NCBI GenBank assembly: GCA_002381125.1
Contig: DFUT01000040.1
Coordinates: 1 to 8,168, forward strand
Length of the DNA stretch: 8,168 bases
Direction of reading: 5' to 3'
From: Bacteroidales bacterium UBA4179
GTDB lineage: Bacteria > Bacteroidota > Bacteroidia > Bacteroidales > Dysgonomonadaceae
A program made the position numbers and the translations under genes. Below, one piece after another: positions 1-5,622 of this stretch (the stretch's first letter is position 1; every line of letters begins with the position of its first letter). Below the pieces are notes generated by a model. That model worked only from the letters and a program-made list of their open reading frames with translations. It was not told the origin of the DNA and searched no databases.

Positions 1-1120
1 GCGTATACCAGGCAAAACGTCTTCTTAGAGCAAAATCCACCACGGCTAAACTTCTGTCGGCTGTGTTCATAGTTGCTATGACGAAAAAGTTATCGGGTAG
101 TTTTTTCACCTTGAAGTTGGGAAAAATTTCGATGTCAACATTTGAAATATCCATTTTATGTTCGAATAGGTAAAATATTGGTCCTAATACATTTGAAAGA
201 TTAGCTCTATTTATTTCATCAATAATTAAAATGACTTTTTCGGTGTTATGTTCAATCGCATATTTTAATGCTTTAGAGAAACTTCCTAAATATTCTTTGT
301 ATCGAAGTTCTTGGTTTGTAGTGTCAGGGCGAATACCAAAGATAAAATCAGAATAATTGGTCTCTGCATGAAATTGAGTAAAGAATATTTTTGCACCAAT
401 TTTCTCTGCAACACTTTTAGCTGTTCTAGTTTTACCTGTCCCGGGAGGACCTTGAAGAACAATGTATTTTCTTTCGTTTAATAGATTTTTTACTTCTTCT
501 GTTTCATCAATTGTTTCTTTTCTGAGAAATGGTTCTAAAGCTTCAGAAACTGCTTTTCTATGTTCTTTATTTGAAGGCCAGTCTCGAAGTTTAGCATAAC
601 CTGCAACAAATGCAGCTATAATTTGTTTTCCTAATTCGCTTTCTGGATCATCAACAATTTGACAAGCTGGTAAAACTTTACTATAAGTCTTAATAGTGTT
701 TTTTATGTGTTGTAAGTCCGGATTACCAGTAATCGATTTTGGCAAGCTGGTTTCAATGTCAGAAAAATCTGATTTGCAAAAACCTCTTTCATTAACAAGT
801 TTTGAAAATAGCCGCCTAAGGCCAGGATATGTTGCTAATTCATAGTCATTTTTAAAGCCGCTTGAACCAATACCAAGACATACCAACCAAGGTTTGTTTT
901 GGTCGTTTGGAAAAATGGTCAATGAAAAATCGTGAAAAGGTCCGGACGTTTCCTCTTCTGGGTGGATAAAGCCAAAATATGCTCCATTGTCTTTAAGTGC
1001 CTTTTGACCCGTGTTGTTCCTTTCAACATATGGTTTGTTGAATTCGTTGTCCGATTTGGCACCAAATTGTTCTGCCTTTTCTTTTATGAATTGTCTAATA
1101 TTTTCTATTTTAATACTCAT
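1..1120 (-). CDS. McrB-like AAA+ ATPase of a modification-dependent restriction system (C-terminus beyond window)
   Basis: The 373 visible residues from the ATG at 1120 stay open to the left edge, so the gene is partial at its 3' end. From about residue 215 it is an AAA+ domain: Walker A GPPGTGKT (224-231), Walker B VILIIDEIN (296-304), a sensor-1 segment ATMNTADRS (349-357) and an arginine cluster ALRRRF (364-369). This series is characteristic of McrB, the motor of McrBC-type restriction, which hydrolyses nucleotide to translocate DNA for an McrC nuclease. Residues 1-210 would hold the DNA-recognition domain; I do not recognise its family, so the recognised modification is unknown. A partner mcrC is expected to the left, outside the window. 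No -7 box is evident directly upstream, so expression probably comes from the promoter at 1490-1522 through the small broken gene. Alternative: another MoxR/McrB-type ATPase system. Confidence 0.88.
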   Translation of the reverse strand, partial: MSIKIENIRQFIKEKAEQFGAKSDNEFNKPYVERNNTGQKALKDNGAYFGFIHPEEETSGPFHDFSLTIFPNDQNKPWLVCLGIGSSGFKNDYELATYPGLRRLFSKLVNERGFCKSDFSDIETSLPKSITGNPDLQHIKNTIKTYSKVLPACQIVDDPESELGKQIIAAFVAGYAKLRDWPSNKEHRKAVSEALEPFLRKETIDETEEVKNLLNERKYIVLQGPPGTGKTRTAKSVAEKIGAKIFFTQFHAETNYSDFIFGIRPDTTNQELRYKEYLGSFSKALKYAIEHNTEKVILIIDEINRANLSNVLGPIFYLFEHKMDISNVDIEIFPNFKVKKLPDNFFVIATMNTADRSLAVVDFALRRRFAWYT

Positions 1121-1173
1121 ATTTTTTGTTTGAATATCTTTTTACAATGCCTAGTGACGCTTTGTGTGTCTGA

Positions 1174-1441
1174 TTAGCTGTGGATTGTGGGTTGCCCCCT
1201 GTCGAAAATCAACGATGCCGATCTAGAGAAAATAGTATTGATCTTCAACCCGAAATTGCACTTAATTACATACACTGTTCGCATTTCTATTTTCGGAAAT
1301 GGTTTTAACTTCAATTCATTTTTGTCGATCGTCTGTTTCAAATGATAAACCAGCTTTTTTACTCTCGTCAACTTTTTCACCACAAAGTTTATTAAATTCT
1401 GAACGAACAATTTCGAATATGATTTGACTTATTTCAACCAT
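1174..1441 (-). pseudogene. Small frameshifted gene between promoter and McrB-like ATPase (unknown function)
   Basis: From the ATG at 1441 a 41-residue frame beginning MVEISQIIFEIVRSEF runs to a TGA at 1316. At its end lies an A5 run (about 1319-1323). Adding one A would join it to the frame that continues with NELKLKPFPKIEMRTVYV and ends at 1174, restoring about 89 residues. The first part looks protein-like, an amphipathic helix rich in charged residues. The start sits just after a promoter and palindrome on the same strand, and the stop lies 53 nt before the McrB-like ATG, so it looks like the first gene of that transcription unit. I do not recognise a family. The break could be a true mutation, a sequencing error in a homopolymer, or the 41-residue peptide may itself be the product. 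Confidence 0.4.
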
Positions 1442-1465
1442 AGCTTATAGGTCTTTCACAATGAA

Positions 1466-1484
1466 TACACTAAGTCTTAGTGTA
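1466..1484. promoter_or_regulatory. Perfect 9-bp-arm palindrome just downstream of the promoter, possible operator
   Basis: TACACTAAG and CTTAGTGTA form a perfect dyad with a single T at its centre. It begins 6 nt past the leftward -7 box, so it would cover the likely transcription start. A repressor bound there would block the McrB-like unit. No regulator gene is recognisable in the window. The operator role is inferred from position and symmetry only. Confidence 0.45.
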
Positions 1485-1485
1485 C

Positions 1486-1542
1486 GCAACAAATATACAA
1501 CTCTAATTTCGTATTTACAAAATTTAAAACCTGCATAAATCA
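1486..1542 (-). repeat. Inverted repeat, left copy (carries the leftward promoter)
   Basis: Read on the minus strand, 1542-1508 matches plus-strand 1895-1929 at 30 of 35 positions. After a gap that is 5 nt longer here, 1501-1486 matches 1931-1946 at 14 of 16. The copy includes the -33 and -7 promoter elements, so a whole promoter segment was duplicated in opposite orientation. Confidence 0.75.
1490..1522 (-). promoter_or_regulatory. Bacteroidota-type promoter for the leftward McrB-like unit
   Basis: On the minus strand TTTTG (1518-1522) is followed after 20 nt by TATATTTG (1490-1497). This matches the TTG / TAnnTTTG promoter form known in Bacteroidota at a suitable spacing. The ATG of the small gene at 1441 lies about 49 nt downstream of the -7 box. 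Confidence 0.6.
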
Positions 1543-1894
1543 CGTTTGGTTTATATTTATCATTATGAGGATAAATATTGCAATATCTATAGGATAGGTT
1601 TATTTTTTTGTTATAAAAATAATTGCATTTACGTCGGTTAAAACCACCTAAACCTATGCCCCTATTGCCGTTACTACCAAATTTAACATCAAAAGCCTGC
1701 CGGATTTGCTTTACATGTATAGTGAAAGAGGTGTTTTGGTAATTCATGTTTTCTAAGAGATGGATACAAGTGCCTTATATTCAAACTTTTACCTACTACC
1801 GAGTTGTAAATTTATCGATAGGAGCTACAATCATACGCTGATAGAAACTGCTTATATTGTCTTTTCTCCACAAGTATCGACAATATAAATAAAA
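1543..1894. other. Stretch between the inverted promoter repeats, no convincing gene
   Basis: This 352-bp AT-rich stretch has no reading frame I accept. A 100-codon minus-strand frame (1445-1747) crosses it but contains the promoter, the repeat and the palindrome at its 3' end. The stretch holds a perfect 10-bp inverted repeat at 1852-1888. It may be a regulatory spacer or the interior of a small mobile element. Confidence 0.5.
1852..1888. repeat. Perfect 10-bp inverted repeat with 17-nt loop
   Basis: TTATATTGTC (1852-1861) is the exact reverse complement of GACAATATAA (1879-1888). It lies 7 nt before the right-hand promoter repeat, upstream of the rightward promoter-like segment. It could be a bipartite protein-binding site or a hairpin. 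It has no T tract in the right place for a terminator. Confidence 0.5.
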
Positions 1895-1946
1895 TGATTT
1901 ACGCAGGTTTGATATTTTGTATTTACGAATGTTGTATCTTTATTGC
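1895..1946 (+). repeat. Inverted repeat, right copy (carries a rightward promoter-like segment)
   Basis: This is the plus-strand counterpart of 1486-1542. It contains TTTTG (1915-1919) and TATCTTTA (1935-1942), a weaker match to TAnnTTTG with a short 15-nt spacer, so promoter strength is doubtful. It points to the hydrolase gene that begins at 2012 and lies 12 nt before the first cassette-like boundary, a position analogous to an integron cassette promoter. Confidence 0.6.
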
Positions 1947-1957
1947 ATAAATGAGGC

Positions 1958-1972
1958 GTTGGTTGCAATTTT
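1958..1972 (+). repeat. Left boundary of first cassette-like unit
   Basis: GTTGGTTGCAATTTT here is complementary at 13 of 15 positions to AAAACTGCAACCAAT at 2991-3005, just past the end of the hydrolase gene. The pair brackets that gene. In an integron array a cassette starts with TTRRRY left over from its own attC and ends with the complementary core, which is the arrangement seen. Confidence 0.55.
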
Positions 1973-2011
1973 AACTTGAACAGGAACAAGTTCTATAAGC
2001 TAATTATTCAA

Positions 2012-2983
2012 ATGAAAATGAATAACATTAAACAATTTTTAATTATCACTTTTGTAACTGCAATTACATCTAACCTTAGCATTGCACAAACAGGGAAAGT
2101 TCATTCAAATGGAATAACTATTGCCTATGAAGCTTTTGGAAATAAAGATAATGAAGCAATAATTCTCATACAGGGTACGGGGGCAACTATGCTTCATTAT
2201 CCTAAAGAACTATGTCAGAAGCTGGCTTCCAAAGGATTTTATGTGATACGATTTGACAACAGAGACATCGGATTATCAACACATCTTGATTCATTAGGGC
2301 AGCCTGACTGGAACGCTATTGGTCCTTATGTTGGGACCTGTAAAACTGCTCCCCTACCTTATACTCTTCAGGATATGGCCAAAGACGTTATTGGATTAAT
2401 GGATGCTCTTTCTATACCAAAGGCGAAAATAGTAGGAGTTTCAATGGGTGGAGCTATTGCTCAGCTTATAGCTATTTATTTTCCTGATAGGGTACTATCG
2501 CTTACAAGTATGTCGGCTTCATCAGGAAATCCCTTACGCCCACAGGGAGATGAGAAAGCATTGGCCGCAATGTCAACGCCACCGCCTGCGACCTCTAATA
2601 CCGACAGTCTAGTTTCTTATCTTGTAAAGGTATATAAAGCTCTTGGTGCAGTTGATAGTGACAGTATACTCATGAAAAGGGCTATGGGGCATGTTAAAGA
2701 AAGGAATTGGGAACCTTCAGCAGTTAACAGACAGGCCGCAGCAGTTATTATTGGAGATTATTGCGACAGACGACCGGAACTTGCAAAATTAAAAATGCCA
2801 GTTATGGTAATACACGGTGATTTAGATCCGATAGTACCATTAGAGGCAGGTAAAGAAGTGGCTGCTACCATTTCGGGATCCGAATTATGTATAATTAATG
2901 GAATGGGACATGATATTTCCCTGAAATTTGTTGATCAAATTGCAGAATGTATTATTAAAATAGCTTCACGAGCCAGAAAATAG
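2012..2983 (+). CDS. Exported alpha/beta hydrolase, RdmC/aclacinomycin-methylesterase-like
   Basis: The 323-residue protein starts at the ATG at 2012; a TTG start 36 nt earlier would put 12 extra residues before the signal sequence, so I prefer the ATG. Residues 1-25 form a signal peptide (hydrophobic IKQFLIITFVTAIT, cleavage probably near SIA-Q), so it should act in the periplasm or outside. The fold is a complete alpha/beta hydrolase: oxyanion strand IQGTG, FDNRDIGLS as in RdmC-like esterases, nucleophile elbow GVSMGG with Ser144, HGDLDP with Asp272, and GMGHD with His300. Length fits the family. It probably hydrolyses an ester or amide; the substrate is unknown. It is the only cargo of the first cassette-like unit, flanked by matched inverted ends, and a promoter-like sequence lies 70 nt upstream. 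There is no Shine-Dalgarno sequence. Confidence 0.9.
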   Translation: MKMNNIKQFLIITFVTAITSNLSIAQTGKVHSNGITIAYEAFGNKDNEAIILIQGTGATMLHYPKELCQKLASKGFYVIRFDNRDIGLSTHLDSLGQPDWNAIGPYVGTCKTAPLPYTLQDMAKDVIGLMDALSIPKAKIVGVSMGGAIAQLIAIYFPDRVLSLTSMSASSGNPLRPQGDEKALAAMSTPPPATSNTDSLVSYLVKVYKALGAVDSDSILMKRAMGHVKERNWEPSAVNRQAAAVIIGDYCDRRPELAKLKMPVMVIHGDLDPIVPLEAGKEVAATISGSELCIINGMGHDISLKFVDQIAECIIKIASRARK

Positions 2984-2995
2984 CAAAACAAAAAC

Positions 2996-3130
2996 TGCAA
3001 CCAATACATGGTATAGTGCATGCGGGTCTTGGTGTGTTTCGGAGGTTTGTGGTTCGTAAAAAAAGTCGGTGTAAACTGATACGATTTCACCTCGTAATTC
3101 TACGACCTCATACTGCTAACCGTTAGCAGT
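2996..3130 (+). repeat. attC-like recombination site A
   Basis: The roughly 135-bp site follows the hydrolase. It begins with TGCAACCAA, the complement of the unit's left end, and finishes at CCGTTAGCAGT, whose last part complements the end of the next unit (TACTGCTAAC, 3787-3796). The interior is imperfectly self-complementary. It shares GTGTTTCGG (3034-3042) and a following TTCGTA with site B at nearly the same offset. Length, imperfect fold and unlike outer ends agree with an attC site inside an integrated array; the cores are close to, but not exact, GTTRRRY. Cleavage at G^TT would fall after 3122. Confidence 0.5.
3112..3130. repeat. Perfect palindrome with 9-bp arms at the end of site A
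   Basis: ACTGCTAAC, a central C, and GTTAGCAGT form a perfect dyad at the junction of the first and second units. ACTGCTAAC occurs again at 3788-3796, at the start of site B. Confidence 0.7.
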
Positions 3131-3142
3131 AATAATAAATAA

Positions 3143-3782
3143 ATGGACACAGACGGACTTATAGACAATCGAAATTTGGAACTTTGGAATTCTCTAAGAA
3201 TGGTTCACGACATTGAAATCCGTAAAGAGAAACGACCAGATTATCTAGCCTTTTCAAAGAATAGTAAGACAATTATTTCTGTTCCCTTTGATAATGTAGA
3301 TCCGGCATCTTTTACACACGAACTTTTACGCATTTACCTGAGGACAAAAAAAGTTTTTATTGGGGGTGGACTGACAGTTTCAATCAAGGAAAGTGAGAAA
3401 CTATCACGAATATTTTCAGATAACTTAATCGACCATATCGGAAATTGTCTTGACCACATTTGAAGAAATTTTTAAAATCAAAAAGCACTATACGACAACC
3501 ATTCTGTTTAAAAAAGTTTATGATGCTGCTGCTGTTGACTTCTTTATTGGTAAATATTTTGCTGCAAGTTCTTGTCCGAATAAATCTTACGACTATCAAA
3601 GTCAATTAAAAGAACTGGCAAAAATAGACCCTGGCTTGTTTCAAATTCTTGAGACATTTTTAAACGACTGGAAAAGTTTTGACTATAACGACACAGACCC
3701 AATAACAGGGAATTATCATTCATTACTATTTGACTTCATTGAAAACCTTGAAAAATGGGCAGACGGGAAAACTATAAAATAA
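3143..3782 (+). pseudogene. Cassette-borne gene split by frameshift or deletion; HELLR in place of a possible zinc HExxH
   Basis: Two frames make up the coding part of the second unit. The first (3143-3463, 106 aa) contains DPASFTHELLRIYLRTKKV at about residues 53-71 and ends at TGA 3461-3463. The second is open across that stop (from about 3450) and runs 110 codons to 3782, ending in FDFIENLEKWADGKTIK. The second frame has no convincing start of its own, only a TTG inside the first, so one gene has probably been broken by a +1 shift or a small deletion near 3445-3463. HELLR would match the zincin motif HExxH if the Arg (CGC) had been His (CAC), a single transition; this may be a lost active site or chance. 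I do not recognise a named family. Matched inverted ends (3122-3138 and 3780-3796, 15 of 17) flank it. Confidence 0.6.
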
Positions 3783-3788
3783 TTACTA

Positions 3789-3926
3789 CTGCTAACACGG
3801 GTTTTCCGTCAGGAGGAGTGCAGTGTTTCGGTTGACAGTTTTTTCGTATAATTGAAGTGCAGTTCTTCGTATCGAATGTAGTGCAAAAAAACCCGCCTGA
3901 ATGCAAAGCCCGAAACCGTTACCGCC
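3789..3926 (+). repeat. attC-like recombination site B
   Basis: The roughly 138-bp site follows the split gene. It starts CTGCTAACACGGG and ends GCCCGAAACCGTTACCG. The outer arms pair (TAAC with GTTA, CGGG with CCCG, then GGGTTTTCCGTCAGG against CCTGAATGCAAAGCCC with mismatches), and inner segments repeat GTGCAGT/AGTGCA. The right end TTACCGCCAAG belongs to the next unit. It shares GTGTTTCGG (3823-3831) with site A. It fits an attC-like hairpin with bulged bases; cleavage at G^TT would fall after 3918. Confidence 0.5.
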
Positions 3927-3955
3927 AAGTTTAAAAACGACAACGACATAACAAA

Positions 3956-4297
3956 ATGAAATATATTGACAGAGAACGACAAAAAGCAACTGAGATTCGT
4001 GACAAGATTTTCAGGGACCCGGGAAACGGACTGTTTTTCGGTAAAGAAAGAGAATTTGTATTGTCAGAACCAGAATTGAATCTTTGGGAAGGAATTCGAC
4101 AAGACACAAAAGATTATTTTATAAAAAACGGAATTGTTTGGAGGTCAGGTAATGGAGAGCCGACAGGTCACCTACTATCCTCGCAGATTGCTTGCTTAAA
4201 TCACTTGTATCCACTTCGACAAAGAAAAGATTGCACCGACAGAATTTTACAGAATATAAGCAATTCAATAAGTGAAACTTTACAATTATTTTTTTAA
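3956..4297 (+). pseudogene. N-terminal fragment of a putative restriction endonuclease (PGN_0703-like)
   Basis: The 113-residue frame starts at the ATG at 3956, 37 nt past the cassette junction. It contains GLFFGKEREFVLSEPELNLW (residues 25-44) and EPTGHLLSSQIACLNHLYPL (68-87). From memory these conserved stretches resemble the N-terminal part of the PGN_0703-type putative restriction endonucleases found in Bacteroidota, which are several hundred residues long. The frame stops at 4297 shortly after RQRKDCTDRILQNI, and no PD-(D/E)XK motif is present, so the catalytic part is absent. The expected right end of the unit (complement of TTACCGCCAAG) and a third attC-like site are also missing downstream, which suggests a deletion or rearrangement near 4270-4300. 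Family assignment is moderate; truncation follows from it. Confidence 0.55.
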
Positions 4298-4340
4298 TAC
4301 AACGCGTACTACTGTTTTGGGGAGTCAGTCATGTACAAAA

Positions 4341-4358
4341 TCTCTCTCTCTCTCTCTC
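4341..4358. repeat. (TC)9 dinucleotide tract
   Basis: Nine uninterrupted TC units form a simple sequence repeat prone to slippage. It lies just past the truncated endonuclease fragment, outside any gene I accept. On the minus strand it would read as GA repeats. Confidence 0.9.
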
Positions 4359-4548
4359 GATTTAGGAAACCTATTATTGAGTCTGCTTCAAAGCGCCACA
4401 CAATAACATAAAAATCTTCCCTAAAGTAGATTTTGTATCTGTATTTGCCGCCTGCGCAGACAGGTATCTGTGCCTCAATCAAAAAATTATTCTGTACTTT
4501 TACCATAGTAAGAATATCATGGTTTGATACATTTTAATACATTTGCAC

Positions 4549-4657
4549 ATGAAAGAACAATTTAATCGAGAAGAGCTTACGTTCTTATCTGATCATTTTC
4601 GGAATTGTTCTGTTTGCTGTATTAATTATACCAACTCATAAGGAGATTTTAAAATGA
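4549..4657 (+). pseudogene. Frameshifted single-helix membrane peptide
   Basis: From the ATG at 4549 the frame begins MKEQFNREE and stops at 4641. The next frame, open from 4553 without a start codon, reads YLIIFGIVLFAVLII, an evident transmembrane helix, then PTHKEILK and a TGA at 4655-4657 that overlaps the ATG of the following hydrolase as ATGA. A +1 shift near 4569-4572 would give a peptide of about 36 residues with one membrane span, translationally coupled to the hydrolase. TACATTTG (4538-4545), a -7-like box, lies immediately upstream. No family recognised; the helix could be chance in AT-rich DNA. Confidence 0.35.
4640..4645 (+). promoter_or_regulatory. Shine-Dalgarno sequence for the second hydrolase
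   Basis: AAGGAG stands 8 nt before the ATG at 4654 and fixes that start. Most other genes here lack such a site. The stop of the short upstream frame (4639-4641) overlaps it. Confidence 0.7.
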
Positions 4658-5622
4658 AAAAATCGGCACTGCTTTTTATCGTGAGCATTCTCAGCGGATT
4701 TCTATATTCGCAAGTACTGACGGATCCTTTTCAATCGTACGATTTAAGTATCGAATGTGAAAGGGGAAAAATATTCGGCACCTTACTGATTCCGAATACA
4801 AAAGCCCCCTTCCCGGTTGCATTGCTCATTTCCGGTTCAGGACCAACCGATCGAGATGGCAATCAGCCGAACATGAAAAACAACAGTCTGCGCTATCTGG
4901 CTGAAAATTTAGCCAGACAGGGTATTGCTACGTTACGATACGATAAACGGCTGATTGGGCAAAGTAAAACCGGGCAGCGCGAAAGCGATATACGATTTGA
5001 AGATTACATCGGCGACGCTAAAAAATGGATTTCAAAATTAAAGCAGGATGCAAGATTTTCAAAGGTTATCGTAATTGGTCATAGCGAAGGCTCATTGATC
5101 GGAATGATCGCAGCCAAAGATGCCAAAGCCGATATGTTTATCTCCGTAGCCGGCGTTTCCAAACCTGCCGACGAGGTAATTTTGGAGCAAACGAAAGGTT
5201 TGCCGTCCCATCTGCACAATGAAACGATTGCTATTCTCGACAGCCTGCGAAATGGGAAGACCGTCGCCCATGTTAATCCGAATTTAGCCGCGTTGTTCAG
5301 ACCGAGTGTTCAACCGTATATGATAAGTTGGATGAAGTACGATCCTTCCAAAGAAATTCAGCAATTACGCATACCGATTTTGATCATTCAAGGTACTGCC
5401 GATATTCAAGTCGGCGTCGATCATGCGCGACAATTGGCCGCATCGGCTCCTCGTGCCGAACTGAAAATCATAGAGAATATGAATCATGTGCTGAAAATTG
5501 TGGAGGCGGACAGAAATAAAAATATTGCAACCTACATGAATCCCAATTTACCGATATCGGATGAACTCGTAAAAGCAATTACGGACTTTATAAAGAATAA
5601 CGAATCCCGATATATTCATTGA
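4654..5622 (+). CDS. Exported alpha/beta hydrolase (serine hydrolase/peptidase-like)
   Basis: The 322-residue protein begins with a signal peptide (MKKSALLFIVSILSGFLYS, cleavage likely before Gln20), so it should act outside the cytoplasm. The alpha/beta hydrolase core shows oxyanion strand LLISGSGPTDRDGN (57-70), RYDKRLIGQS (95-104), nucleophile elbow GHSEGS with Ser144, QGTADIQV with Asp250, and MNHVLK with His278, so the triad is complete. The GSGPTDRDGN and GHSEGS signatures place it with the dienelactone-hydrolase/S9-like esterases of Bacteroidota, different from the cassette-borne hydrolase. Substrate unknown. The start is supported by AAGGAG. Higher GC than the cassette region suggests it belongs to the host backbone. 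Its 3' end overlaps the convergent transporter gene by 35 bp. Confidence 0.9.
   Translation: MKKSALLFIVSILSGFLYSQVLTDPFQSYDLSIECERGKIFGTLLIPNTKAPFPVALLISGSGPTDRDGNQPNMKNNSLRYLAENLARQGIATLRYDKRLIGQSKTGQRESDIRFEDYIGDAKKWISKLKQDARFSKVIVIGHSEGSLIGMIAAKDAKADMFISVAGVSKPADEVILEQTKGLPSHLHNETIAILDSLRNGKTVAHVNPNLAALFRPSVQPYMISWMKYDPSKEIQQLRIPILIIQGTADIQVGVDHARQLAASAPRAELKIIENMNHVLKIVEADRNKNIATYMNPNLPISDELVKAITDFIKNNESRYIH

Larger units (their letters stand above)
4298..4653. other. Mostly noncoding stretch after the truncated cassette
   Basis: This 356-bp stretch contains a (TC)9 tract, a GTATCTGT direct repeat (about 4435 and 4465) around a small CCTG/CAGG dyad, a lone TACATTTG promoter-like box (4538-4545, no good -33 partner), and the remains of a membrane peptide. 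A 65-codon minus-strand frame (4309-4506) crosses the TC tract but has no promoter, no recognisable family and no conserved motif, so I do not call it. Confidence 0.5.

Noticed and set aside
932..1177. 81-codon plus-strand frame
   Set aside because: It lies opposite the well-supported McrB-like gene and its product is Phe/Cys-rich shadow sequence.
1445..1747. 100-codon minus-strand frame with Tyr/Asn-rich sequence
   Set aside because: Its 3' third contains a strong promoter, the inverted repeat and the operator-like palindrome, and the sequence shows no recognisable domain; it is probably a chance frame in AT-rich DNA.
3450..3470. Programmed +1 frameshift at ATT TGA in the split cassette gene
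   Set aside because: The P-site codon would not re-pair well after a +1 slip and there is no Shine-Dalgarno-like stimulator at the needed spacing; mutation or deletion is more likely.
4309..4506. 65-codon minus-strand frame through the (TC)9 tract
   Set aside because: No promoter or ribosome site, no recognisable motif, and the end is formed by a dinucleotide repeat.
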